From Heliopora coerulea (Eukaryota > Cnidaria > Anthozoa > Scleralcyonacea > Helioporidae): DNA of 64,000 bases. The stretch lies in the NCBI GenBank assembly GCA_030142905.1, contig JASJOG010000113.1, positions 575,501 through 639,500 of the forward strand, in the 5' to 3' direction. Position 1 is the first letter of the stretch. Every line of letters begins with the position of its first letter. The notes under the pieces are model-generated. The model ran no database searches, had not been told where the DNA came from, and worked only from the letters and a program-made list of their open reading frames with translations. Shown piece after piece: positions 38,459 through 52,400 of this stretch. The position numbers were made by a program, and so were the translations under genes.

Positions 38459-41400
38459 CTTACATAAGATAACATATAAGAGGAAGCTTATAAATGATGA
38501 AACTTACATATATGTACGATAAATCTCCTATATGAAACGTACGTATGATGATATATTAAAGGAATCTTCTATATGAAACTTCCATATGATAATATATGAG
38601 GAAGCTTATTATGATAAGCAAGTCTCAACGCACGATTCTACACTTACCGACATGCTCGACAACAACAACAGATAATCAAGATAAGGAGAAGCAAAACTCC
38701 ACCTCCACCACCTGCCAGGAGGGGAAGATTTTTTTCCAGTAGACCTTTTAAATATGAATTATAAAAAAGAGATTTACACGTTCATTTCATATTCCTACAT
38801 CACTTTCCAAAATTATTAAAGTGCATATACAACCCTTACACAGACTTCCCACTTTTTCGAGGTTTAGTCACTGAAAGAATGGCGATAAAAATTTTACTCC
38901 GTAAAGTTTAAAAACTAAGTTTTTCCGTAACATAGGGGAGGCTTGTGGCGAGTGACTTTTGAGGTCAGTTAGGAAGTCTCTCTTATGATGTCACAGCTAG
39001 GGCTCAGACTCTAAAAACAAGTGTGAAAATTACACATTTTATTAAAGAAACGAAACTTCACAATTAACCTACACTGCCGAAATCAACTGAAAAATGTTGA
39101 CTTAAGTTGTCGCGAGAATATCTCGTGCACTTAAATTGGATAAAACTCGCCTCTAATCGCAGTGGACTCGATCGCTCAGCAGGTAGAGCGGCGGACCAGT
39201 ATCCCGAAGGTGCGAGTTCAAATCCCGCTCGAGTCAACATTTTTCAGTTGACTTCGGCAGTGTAGGTTAATTGTGAAGTGTCGTTTCATAATACCTTGAG
39301 GATGATTCTGAAATAGAATTATTAAAGAAATGTACACCAAATCAGTGCACCTCATCATGTGAGTTCGAATTGCTCAGTGTTCAGAGCAGCTCGTCGGCGA
39401 GTACAAGACTGACTATGCCTGACCTCACCTTCACAAGGTATCATGTCGCATTGTTTTTTAATCACTTTTCCTCCGTGGCACTTTTTCCCTCCGTGTTTCG
39501 GTTTAGGTTTTCTACAACTTCTGAGGCGAATCTTTACACCAGAACCACAACTTGCTGAACAAACACTCCATTTGGACCATGAGGACCAACCACCATGAAC
39601 TGCAAGGAAGTAAAACACATCCAATAAATACTAAATTGAAACATGTTGTATACCAGATGACAATTTTAGTGAAAAAAATGTCATTTCAAACTCTATGATT
39701 CTAACATCAATGTCAGCCACTTTGACGTAAGTCAAATTTAACAACCATTTTCCCACTTTGTAATTCGTGTTATTGTGTAAGTTACCAAAATTTACCGGCA
39801 TGAACTAGGTAAACTATCTTTCATTTAAATTTATTTATTTTACTTATTTAGAATTATCCGAACACGATAACGATTCAGTATTAGAGAATTGAGGACAATC
39901 ATCGAGTTATGATATTCTGTGATATTTCTGAGTCCCTGATGGGCATTGAATCTTTAACCACTGAGCGACGCCCTGTTGTCACCCAGGAAACACTTTGTTC
40001 TACAATGTGCGTGTAGGTAAATTAATGGAAAGAACATCGAACTGCCAAACAGTGTGTTGATTATGTCGGACCTTACCTGGGCAAGGTATGTCGTTACATT
40101 TTGTTTTTGAAACTTTTTCTCCGTGGCACTTTCTCCCTCCGTGTTTTGGTTCAGGATTTGAGCAGTTTCTGACTCGAGTTTTTAAACCAGAACCACAACT
40201 GGTTGAACAAACTGTCCAACTAGACCACGTAGTCCAACCACCATCAACTGTAAGGAAGTTAATAATACACACATTAGATCATGGTTCAGAGTTTCGATAT
40301 CAATGTCGATATATCTTGACTCTTTCCCTGCAGGCGCTTTCACCTTGACTAGTGAAATCGTCTGACGTTTTTCACAGTAAAATAATGGAGGTGTTATCCC
40401 CCGGGAAATAGTTAAACATTACGGTAATGAAGTAGTTCGTGATCTCACTGACTTTTACACCTTTTGCTGTTCATTACCAGAAAATATACTATCATTAACG
40501 CCCACCTCAAACTCATTAACGCAAAATTACATTCATTTTACTCAATCGACATTCATTAGCGCAGATACGCAACCATTTGCATCAAAGGGCATTCTATATA
40601 GCGTCAACAGACAGCCATTAACACCATTCAACTATACATTAGGGATAGTAAAATTTCAATTATGCAACATATTTCTCTTGCATAATTGAGATTTTATTAT
40701 CCCTAATGTATGGTAGAATGGTGTTAATGGTAGTCTGTTGGTGCTATAGAATGCCTATTGATCCAAATGGTTGCGTATCTACGCTAATGAATGTCGATTG
40801 AATAAAATGAATGTATTTTTGCATTAATGAATTTGAGGTTGGCATTAATGATAGTATTTTTTTGGTAATGAACAGCAAACGGTGTACAGGGCATTTTGTT
40901 CTGCTCGACTGTAGTAAATTGTGGGTTTGACAGATCGGTATTAGTTTCAGATAACAGAGCGATACAAGTATGTTCTCCACACCACTCTGCAAAAACGGAT
41001 GCGGTGAAGTAATAACTCAGGCTTAATATGCTGGCCTGGCTTGGAATCAATTGTCCTAGTTTCCCACATCAAGCCATGCTGTATATCAACACAGCCCAGG
41101 GGTGGCGTCAAAGCGGGAACAGAGGGTGCTAAAATGTTGACAACCCTCAGAATAATATTCTGTTAAAGCAAGAATTTGTTTGAGAATCTAGGTCAAATAC
41201 TCCCTATGCCTTGGGCAAGCAAGGAAACATTGTCTCGGAAACCTTTCGCTGAAATATTTCCCAAACACGGCTAAACGTAGAATATATTTTGTGAGAAACA
41301 TTTACGAGTGAGGTAAATTAGGCATCTGCCATTTCAGATTTCGAGACTTTGACTGTCATGACCCTTGGCACTAGGCGGTATTGTTTCTCTTGTGGGCAAA

Positions 41401-44400
41401 CGAAGATACAATGTTTCCAAAACAGAAATTTAGGCGCGGAAACAAAAAATGTCTCTGAGAAATATTTTTTGGCCTCCAAGATAGCAAATTTTACTTCTCC
41501 AACGATGTTTCCACGGGTGGGCGAACGGAGGTAAATCTTTCAGTATGAAACAAATGAGGACGATCATCGAATTATGATATTCTGTGATATTTCTGAGTCC
41601 CTGATGGGCATTGAATCTTTAACCACTGAGCGACGCCCTGTTGTCACCCAGGAAACCCTTTGTTCTACGATGTGCGTGTAGGTAAATTAATGGAAAGAAT
41701 ATCGAACTGCCAAACAGTGTGTTGATTATGTCGGACCTTACCTGGGCAAGGTATGTTGTCGCATTTTGTTTTTGACACGTTTTCCCCGTGGCACTTTCTC
41801 CCTCCATGTTTTGGTTCAGGATTTGAGCAGTTTCTGACTCGAGTTTTTAAACCAGAACCACAACTGGTTGAACAAACTGTCCAACTAGACCACGTAGTCC
41901 AACCACCATCAACTGCAAGGAAGTTAATAATACACATATTGGATCATGGTTCAGAGTTTCGATATCATTGTCGATATATCCTAACTCCTTCCTTGCAGGC
42001 GCTTTCACCTTGACTAGAAAAACTGTTTGGCGTTTTTCAAAGTAAAATAACGGAAGTGTTATCCTCCTGGGAAACAGTTAAACATTGCGGTAATGAAGTA
42101 GTTCGTGATCTCACTGACTTTTACATGGCATTTTGTTCCGCTCGACTGTAGTAAATTGTGGATTTGACAGAGCGGTGTTAGTTTTATATAACAGAGCGAT
42201 ACAAGTATGTTCTCCACACTACTCTGCAAAAACGGATGCGGTGAAGTAATAGCTCAGGCTTAATATGATGGCCTGGCTTGGAAACGATTGTACTAGTTTC
42301 CCACATCAAGCCATGCTGTATATCAACCCAGCCCAGGGGTGGCGCCAGAGAGTTCGGGGGGGATTATTTAGGGCATTATTTAGAATTCTAATTTAATTTC
42401 CACTGACCTTGACACGGCATAGTGTTGCACTGTTCCGTGTTCACTTAGAGTAGCGCTAATATATATCCTTGTTGTTCACCCAAGTACATAATCCCTTATA
42501 TAACTAACTTAAATGTTGTTTTCACTTACCCTCACATGCTGTAATGAAACATTTCTTTGCTGTCCGCTTTTCACCTTTGCATTCCAGTCCTCCGCGACTT
42601 GGTGCCGGATTTGTACAAGATCTGTTCCGATGTGCCACCCCAGTGTCACAACTCGCTGAACAGGTACTCCAAGCAGACCATGAAGTCCAAGCACCGTGAA
42701 CTATTGTGAAAGAAAATAAGAAAAGATTCTGTAGTTTTGAATATATTGACAAGCAGATAGGCGGGCAGACAGACTGACAGATGGATGGACGAATGGACGG
42801 TTGGACGAGCTGACAAGAAGACAGACAGTCAGGCGGACAGATGAACGGACGAATGGACAGACAGACAGACATACACAGGCAGGTGGATAGATAGATAGAC
42901 GGACAAAAAGACAGACAGAACACAGACAAGTGCGCGGATAGACAGATACAGACGGGTGAATAGACAGACATACACAGACGGGAGGATGGATAGATAGACG
43001 GACAGACAGACATACACAGATGGATATATAGATAGACTGACAGACAGACACACAGATGGGTGGACAAACGGACAGGCAGTCAAACAGACAAACAGATGGA
43101 TTGACTGGCCGGTTGACGCACAGAGACAATGAAAAATGAGAGAGACTTTCTAAAATTCCATTGTACATACAGATGAACTGACAACTGAGGGAGCAGAGAA
43201 CAGTGGCGCAACTACAAGAATGCCCTGGGAGCCCCCTCCCTAAAATATCACTAGGGCACCCCCAAAGGCCACCCAAGGTTGAAGAGTAATATAATGATCA
43301 ATCTCTATAAAGTTGGACGTTTCCACATTGCAAGTGTGAAGGACGACACGTTGAAGAATTTGTGAGGAATTTCCCCAAATCTGTAGCAACTGTTGGCCCC
43401 CTAAAATTTACTGAGACCCCATCAACCACCCCCCGACTAGATGTGTTCTAGTTACGCCACTGGCAGAGAACAGACAGATTTGATAAAGTCCTTGATGATT
43501 CAGCTAAGATGAAAACATAACTAAATAAGTAGACTTGTTCCTAAGTTGGTTTCAATTTTGAACGTTTTAGCAATCGACAAATTGTAGGAACTGATGAGAT
43601 CTGAGGTTTAACAATCAATATTTGTCATCTATCATTACACACATTACTTGGACATTCTTCTCTTTCACAAGGTACACTTTCAGTGCTTGCATTTCTACAA
43701 AACAGCCGATAACTTTCCACTGGTGCTTGTTCTCTCAGATTTCGGTTGCATTGTCGAACACGCATTTTGACTTTCTCCAAACAGCTGCCACCAATAGGCT
43801 TCAAGCAGTCACTCCATGGACTCCACTCAGACCAGATCCCTTCCAAAGCTATATAACACGAACAAATGCTGAAGTTAGAATTACATGCGTGTGGGTACCT
43901 CGACCGCTTAAAACCTACTGCTTTGTTTAGTTTCAAAATTTACTGGATGTCGGGAATCGCCATTTCTTCTCTCAATATACAAGCTGTTAACATAATAAGA
44001 TTTTCGAAGTGTGGCAATTTATTTAGTGCACCTTATCTTCTGTTGCAATTTAAGAATCTTAACCCTAACTCGTGCATTGTAATATATTACGTTTTCGCCC
44101 GACGATGATGTCTGTCCCTAGAACGACGATGATGTCTGTAGAGGGTAAAACGTTACATAACAAGAAGTTCAAATGTAGGTAACTGCTGTGACTGATCTCA
44201 AAGAATTCCAACGCTTCCAGCAAAGGACCTTCATCAGAGAATAACACGTTTCACTCTCTGACCATAGGATTTTGCTCCAAAATGTTGGAAGTCTTAGAGG
44301 TTAGTTATGGCAGTTACTAACCTGTAAACGTTTTACTTTATTTAACACTGTCTACGCAGAATCATATTTTTACATCATTGACTGGATAACAAGAAGTGCT

Positions 44401-47400
44401 CGGTAGAGCACATACCCCTTAGGTGACGCAATCTCGTATCCAGAGCCGTGCGCAGTTATAGACAGAATAAAACACAAACTGAATACTCTACCCCGAATCC
44501 AAAGTTCTCAGAAACAGTTTAAAATCAAAATCTACCTCCCAAGAATGCCACATGGCACGTTGTACCCTCCCAACAAAATTGCCTTGAAGGAAGTGTTTAT
44601 TTAAAATGGTGGCCGAGCCGAAGTTGTGACACATCCAACCCAACAACTCGACACTTTTTCCTCATGCACGTGCAGCTGGTAATTAATTTGATATGAACCT
44701 ATCGACAAAAGGTTGCGTTATAAGTTAACGTTAATGGTTAACCCTAGAAGGTACGACCATTGAAACATTTTTAAGCTTTCATACCCTGAAGTTAACTTTA
44801 AATACAACATCAAAGTCTATCAAAATAGTTACTTTTCGTTTTTTTTTCAGCCTTCATGTACACCTTCTGATGTTCATTACCACAAAATATGCTATCATTA
44901 ACGCCAAGCTCAAACTCGTCAACGCAAAAATACATTCATTTTATTCAATCAACATTCACTAGCGTAGATACTCAAATATTTGCATCAAAGGGCATTGCAT
45001 AGCGCCAACAAACGACCATTAACACCATTTTACTATGCATTAGGGATAATAAACTTTCAATTACGCAAGAGAAATATCTTGTCTGACTGAAATTTTATTA
45101 TCCCTAATGTATCGTAGGATGGTGTTAATGGTTGTCTGCTGGCTCTATAAAATGCCCTTCGATACAAATGGTTGCGTATCTATGCTATTGAATGTCGATT
45201 GGATAAAAATGAATGTATTTTTGTTTTAATAAGTTTGAGGTTGGCGTTGATAGTATATTTTCTGGGAACGAACAACAAAAGGTGTAATACAGTCATCAGT
45301 GCCACCTTAATAGTACCTCAAATATTGCCAATGGTATTTTAGTTACTGAATTAAAAAAAACCAAAAAAACCCTTCCAGTAGTAGCGAAGGTTAAAAATAC
45401 AACCAGATTGCTTTAAATTTTTTACCGAAGAAAGTCTATCGGAGAAATTTAATGACAAGCGACACTGATTCATTACACATTTGGTGTACGGTAACGAATT
45501 GCGGCATGTTGTTGCAAAAAGCCTGTCACAAGAATTGATGTGCACACATCATCAGTGACACGAAGCAAGTTAATTAGAACTGTCAGCATCAGTAGCTTTC
45601 TGCAAATACACACATGTTATCATTTTCCTTATAATATTATCTTGTATAACCATCTTTCTTGTATCCATGGCAAAATTTAATAAAATAAAATGTAATGAAA
45701 TAAAATAAAATAAAATAAAATGAAGTAAAGTAAAATTTAATGCAATGGGATGCAGTGCGACGCAATAAAATAAGATAAAATAAAATGTTAAAAAATAAAA
45801 TGAAAGGAAAAGAAACGAAATGAAATGAAAAAATAAAATGTAATAAAATCAAATGAAATAAAATAAAATGAAATGAAATAAAAGAAAACAAAAGAAAACA
45901 AAAGAAAAGAAAACAAAAAACAAAAGAAAACAAAAGAAAAGAAAACAAAAAACAAAAGAAAACAAAAAACAAAAGAAAACAAAAAACAAAAAGAAAACAA
46001 AAAACAAAAAGAAAAAAACAAAAAGAAAACAAAAAACAAAAAGAAAACAAAAAACAAAAGAAAACAAAAAACAAAAGAAAACAAAAAACAAAAGAAAACA
46101 AAAAACAAAAGAAAACAAAAAACAAAAGAAAACAAAAAACAAAAGAAAAAAAACAAAAGAAAACAAAAAACAAAAGAAAACAAAAAACAAAAGAAAACTG
46201 AAACCTAAAAAAAAACTAAATAAAACAAAGTAAAATAAAATGGAATAAAATAAACTATACAGTAATATAATAAAACAAAATGAAATAAAGTAAATAAAAG
46301 TTGTCCTCCACACGGGCTCACCATTAATACAATAATTGATAAATCCCTAAATAAATTTAAAATTACATTTTACATTACATCCCTCGCAATTTCTCACCTC
46401 ACGCACTGAGCAGTAAGTTGACAAAAACATGAATCATCCACGTAAAATTTGAGATAAAAAAGCTAGAAATTTTGCTTGTACTTGCTGTTATTAAATAGAA
46501 ATAAACTTTCATCATAATAAAAGCAAACATTTTGCTTCCTAGGAAGTATCGCCCAGAGAGGTTGTGACCCATGCGATATTGTATGGTCCAATTCAGATAA
46601 AACATATTTGGATAGCCTATTAAGATTACAAAAACGAGGTGCTCGTATTATTCTTAAGCGTAAGATTTGGGAAGTAAGCTCTGAACAACTCTTTAAGGAG
46701 TTAGGTTGGTTACCATTAACTGAGAGATGGACTTTCCATAAATGTCTTCAAGTTTTCCGCTGCATAAATGGTTTTTGTCCATCCTACTTATTAAATTTGT
46801 TTTCTCGTAATTTGGATGTGCATAATTATAATACTAGGGGACGTAGTAATATTCATTTGTATAGGATTACATCAAAATCAGGAAGTAGATCATTTTCTTA
46901 TGCAGCCGCTGATCTTTTTAATGATTTACCAAATCATGTAAAGAATTCTAAATCGATAAGGAGTTTTACCTCAAACTATTGGTTTGAGAAATGAAAGTAT
47001 ATGACATTAGTTATATATATATTTTGCCTTTATATTTATTTATTTAATTTATTTATTAATTTATATGTATTTTATAATTATTCTGTACACAGCTTCAATG
47101 TAAATAAGTGTCAACTTTTTGAATTCTGTGTATAATAAAGTTATTATTATTATTATTATTATTATTATGCCATCGAGTCCGTACGCCACTGACTCTATGG
47201 TAGAGTAATATTATATTAACTCATTGCGCTTGCTACCCACTGCTTGAGGAGCATGCGTATTTAACATTTACATACACCAAACGGCCACATTCTGTACCAT
47301 ACCTATCGCCTTCTGTGTGTTCATTGGTGGGTCTCTTATGTATTCCGATCTTATATTTGCTAGAAAGGAGTGAGAAGGACAATTTTACATTATTTACTCA

Positions 47401-50400
47401 CTTTTATGGCATGCATCATCTTCTTTCCTGACAAACAAGTTATTTACAGTAATACTACATTGATCCATTGATCAATTGGTTAATCAATTTATTTACTCTA
47501 TCTACCTACTTGTTCTTCTAACTGTCATTATTTTATGTAAAGTTCTTACGGACATTTTTCGACCCAACTTTGGATCATCCTCAAGTTAAAAAGTTCGTCA
47601 ATTTCAAAATGTTCACACTTACTTGTTACTCATTGACATGACAAACGAAAACAACCAACTAAAAACTGAATATATTTACAATAATATTTTACAAATGAGA
47701 TCAGGATTAAATTTCTTCCTTCAAACTTCTTATGTCCTTATGTTTGCACGTTTTAACTTATGTCTGCGTGTCTGTATGTTTGTGAGCTACTATCTTCCCA
47801 GGAACAACCAACTACACAGAAAGATTTACATCTACAGTAAGTCAAATGTCCAAGGGACATTTTTCGCATTTGAAGACAGATCAGAGGTCGCTCAAGTCTG
47901 GAAGTGAACAACTTCTGTAGTAGCATCGAGTACATTTGCTCATGTAATAAGATTAAGACTGAGAAAAATTGCATTCTTGCCCAACCTTTCCACGTCTGGC
48001 ACCCGAGTAGTTCAACACGCATGCATGGAACAAAGCTATAGGACTCCACATAAATTCGAACAAAGGTGGTAAGTCTTGAGCGGTCAAAATGATGTACGCG
48101 GGTTGGATATTCGAGTGAGTTGCCTTCGAATACCTAAAAATAGTAATATGACGATGAGAAAATTAGAATATAGACGAAAAAACATCAGAGAAACTAATGT
48201 AAAACAGAAATATGAACGTGACTATTACTCGACTTCGCCTCCTTTTATCAACAGATTCTCGTTCTTTCGAAATTGTTGGATGACATTACATCAACCATTC
48301 TACAGGTTCATCCAATTGTAATTTTATATCACGTAACGGTGTTTGGAATTACCTTATTAGGAATGCTATATCTGAACCAGCCAGTAGCATCCATACTAAA
48401 GCGAAGTGTGTAGCTTGTAACATGGAACCAAATGTACTGTCCCATTGTTTGAGTAGCAATCCCAGTTACTTCTTTCATCGGTCCACCAATCTGAATTTGA
48501 AGGTAGTTCTGTTCATCAGAAGGAAGGTTCACCAGGCCACACCACGCGTGAATTCCGTTAAAACGGCCATAGTCTGCATGAATGCCTTTCATCACGCCAC
48601 CTGGTGTTGGTACTGTTTGATCAGCACTGTGGTGAGAAGATCTCAGCATCCAAGGTTCAACAAACCCATTTTCCAATCCAATACCACGGCTGCAGTCTAG
48701 AAAGGTGGGTATAAATTGAAAAACTCCAGTAAATGCAAAAGCAAATAAGAACCATTATTATACGGCTCAGCTCATTCTTCGGTACGTATGCGAAATTACG
48801 CTTTCTGATATGTTGCTGAACGGTCCAACATTTGACGGTGTTCGACCGGTCCAATACGCTTTTCACTCAGAACCGGTAGAGTTTTGGCGAGAAAATTTTC
48901 TGGTTGAGTTTAATGTAAGTTAAGGGGAATTAAGCAAATATAATGAAAAATTCCAAATGATAAAATACTCTGGAACACCATTACTACTTTTTTTTAAAGC
49001 TAATTATATAAAAGTACGATAAACGACTTTTTAACTGGTGGAAACAAGAAGCCCAACAGACATGTAACGAGGTAAAGTAAACATCAACATCCGACGACGA
49101 AAATCCAGGTAAAAATGGAAAAAAAAAACCAACAAAAGAACCATTTACTAAATTCCTGATTAACGTCGTTTACTCGGTACGGTCTGGAATGCATTTTTCT
49201 TGATTTTTTTCCCCACAAATCTCGCCCCTACGTCGCTCGGTCTCCAGGAAGACTTCAGCCAAATACTTTCCCGTACGGACGTCGCTCTCGGTTAATAATC
49301 CGCTATAACTTAACTGTTCTTCCAAGATATTGATTAAGGGCGAGCCCTTAAACGGTCCATTGTTACCACAGGAGGAACCCCCCCCGTGGAAAACCTGAGG
49401 TAATATTCTTTTCACATATCAAGTAATAGAAGATGACGGAGACGTTGGTTGGAAAGTAGGTGGGGAGGTTGGTGGGGAAAGTAGGTCGGGAGATAGTTAG
49501 GAGGGGTATGTGGCAGGTTTACTTGGGAGAGGTAGGAGAGGACTTTGGTGATAAATGTAGGTGACTGCGAATGGTAATGAAATCAGTCCGGGAAGGTGTT
49601 GGAGTGAGTTGGAGGAGACACAGGACACAGTAACGAGGTAAGAGGGAAATAAAAATGTAGGTGGTAGAAGTGGTTGAAGTTGGTGGTGGAATTAGAAGGT
49701 GGAGGTAGGTGTTGGTGTTCAGGTTGTTATAGAAGGTGGAAGAGATAGGTGCTGGAGTAAGAGGGGAATCTTTATGGTGGCAAAAGCTACATTTAGGGAT
49801 GTACGTGGGGGGGGCGCGATGTTAGTGGAGGTAGAAGGTGAAACAACACAAAATAAACTGATCGGATTAAAACTAATTTTTGTAGTTATGTTATCGCAAT
49901 CGCTTTTCAAATTACCTACCGCTATCTATTTCAAAGTTCGGACCAACACAATATTTTCCGCCGTATTTTGGAACGGGATTTCTACAAATTCCAGTGCGAA
50001 TATTGTCCTCCCCACGACAAGGATCAACGCGAGGTTTGCAGAAACGCCACAGACTCCAACGCCATCCACCGTTCACTAGAAATGAAGAGAGAAAATTTTG
50101 GACGGAAGTTCTTTCGAGAATAAAGTTATGCTGATGAGAAAAAAGCTTCAAGTATAGCTCCTGTAATTTTAAAAAAGCCTTTCTGGTCAGGAGTTTCCAA
50201 CAATTCAATAGTTCTCAACTGTCCACTCGTCCAAATGTTCCGTATTTCCTAGCAATGCCTTAGTTCTTCATAAGTTGCCAAGTTCCAACATCCCGGTGAT
50301 CCATAATGGTCCATAACTTCCTTACAGACTAATATTATCAGCAATCGTCTCCTGAAGTATCGCGGTTCCTAAAAGTCGAGTAGTTGCCTACGCCAAGTGA

Positions 50401-52365
50401 ATTGTAATTTAAATAAAAAATCGAAATGAATGAATCAAATGATTCTTCTATTTTCTTCACATACCACTTTCAACAACGTTTGTGTTGATTTTCCTCGTGA
50501 TGGAAACAGATTCTTCGGAAGCTATAATACAAGACAGATTCATATTGTCGCTTTTCCTGACTTTATAAATTTGCAGAAATCCGTTGTCCCTTGCTTGGAA
50601 ATGCGATGTGTTCATATCCGGTAAATTTTCCCAAAGAATAGTAAAGGTATGGAATGGTCTAGGCATGCAGGTCAGTGTAGCGGTGCCTCCTTCTTTTAGA
50701 ATGACTTGACTGGATCTTTTGTGTTGAACATTTAGAGGATCTGAGGCATCGAAACCTGGAAGACAATGTACACGATTAATGTTTGAGTTTTTTGAAAGTC
50801 TTACATAAACAAGCCATGGCATAACATCATCAAAATCGTACTCTTACGAGGAAACATATATCGTGAGTCCCTCACATTAGTAAAACCTGTAACCTTCTAA
50901 GGACCAGTGAGACGCTCTAACTTTTCCTCGATACTAGCACAAATGTGGAGTGGAGGTTGCATGTGTGGGAGGCAACGGTCGGCACTAGAATGTAACCACT
51001 GAGACCAGGTAACTGTGTGGAGACTGGGACTGGAAAATTAAGTATTTCACTTACTTGATATCCTCTCACCTAAGATTGAGGACAATCTTAAAATGTCAAT
51101 GGTCTTAAGATTAAAAGTTATCCTGAATGTTAGGGTTAGGATCAGGCTTAAGGTTAGGATTCTGGTTAAGATAAATATCGTAACCATAACCCTAATCCTA
51201 ACCCCAATCCTTACAGTTGACGTGTTACTCCTTGTCACATTTTAACTTAAACCCAGCGATTTTTTCCAAAACGTTATCAGATGAATAAAATATTTAATTT
51301 TCCAGTCCCAGTCTCCACACGGTCACGTGGTCTCAGTAATTACGTTCTAGAGCAGACCGCGTGCAACCTGTGACCGAAAGATGACCAGGACATACCTCTC
51401 ACATGAATATACTGGGCCACTGTGACTATACCCTGTGTAGTCAGTACATCACACTGATAGACTCCGCTGACATATTCTTCAACGCTTGGAATTACCAGAC
51501 TTCCATTGTGGAGGGAATATGAAACCGGTTTTCCGTTAATCACACCTTTTTTTATCTCTGACCTATTTAACAAAATAAATTTGCCCAGAAGACTGCGTTG
51601 AATGCCGTATAATAGAAGTTGGTATTGTGAATAAACTGAACAACGAAACTTACTGTAAATTAAGTTAGCTTTCAAGATAATCTTAAGTGTCAATGAAACG
51701 TAATTTAAAATTGTCTTATTTGAATGAAATCGTAAAGCTAAGAAAAATGTCGTTCACCAGACTTCTACGTAATGCTCCGTGTTTGAAATAGGTAGTTCTG
51801 GAATATATGCAAACGAGATGACCTGCGACATCAACACAGAACCCTGACTTTGTGAGTAATTTAATTTTGTCCTCAAAATTATTAAACTGAATCACCCAAA
51901 AACATGGCAGATGGATCGAAATTATTCAAATAACACTTTGGATTATCTTGTTGTCCGAGGAATTTCAAACCACGAATTTCCCTCATTTATCACACAAGAT
52001 GGGAATTTTGACTTTGCCTATGAAATTTCCCTCAAAGAAATTTAGAAGACAAAGTACCCTATTTCTTCGATACGCAGGTTGTGTTGGGTTGTCACAATGG
52101 GTTGTCAAAGACATCAACTGTTACTCTTTCTTTCTAGCTCATTTAGTCACAATTATTATTATTGTTATTGTTATTGTTGTTATTGTTATTGTTGTTATTG
52201 TTATTGTTATTGTTATTGTTGTTATTGTCATCATCGTTATCGTCATTGCTGTCATTATTATTCAGTGATAGCCTGCTATGAGCCACAATTTGAAGATACC
52301 AAAGTTAGCTTATTTAAGAACATAAGAAATCCAATGGACTTTACTTTCTTAACTATTCCAGATAC

Positions 52366-52400
<35 letters not shown>

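Larger units (their letters stand above)
37635..38647 (-). other. Intron 18 with assorted repeats
   Basis: This interval holds a lone hAT-type terminus (CAGTGGCGTAGCCAG) at 37,786, a tRNA-like repeat near 38,091-38,141, and AT-rich tandem repeats at 38,300-38,615. The open frames at 37,663-38,045 have no recognisable domain and are not called. Confidence 0.6.
39891..41110 (-). repeat. Tandem segmental duplication, copy A (with exon 16)
   Basis: Apart from a 427-bp insertion, this segment matches 41,556-42,346 over about 790 bp, including exon and intron. The offset is 1,665 bp up to the insertion. Confidence 0.9.

Noticed and set aside
39165..39235. Functional threonine tRNA
   Set aside because: The anticodon stem has two mismatches, the T stem one, and the sequence is embedded in an inverted-repeat element.
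39370..39558. Plus-strand frames opposite the TSP1 exons (also 40,088 and 41,753)
   Set aside because: They are antisense shadows of the exons and have no domain.
42701..43276. Cys/Ser/Leu-rich minus-strand frames
   Set aside because: They are produced by GACA/GATA repeats. Only the adjoining TSP1 exon at 42,530-42,700 is real.
45637..46313. Three long Phe-rich minus-strand frames
   Set aside because: They are translations of the A-rich minisatellite and shift between frames without any domain.
51127..51205. True interstitial telomere
   Set aside because: The TTAGGG units are few, degenerate and inverted, and they lie inside a MITE.
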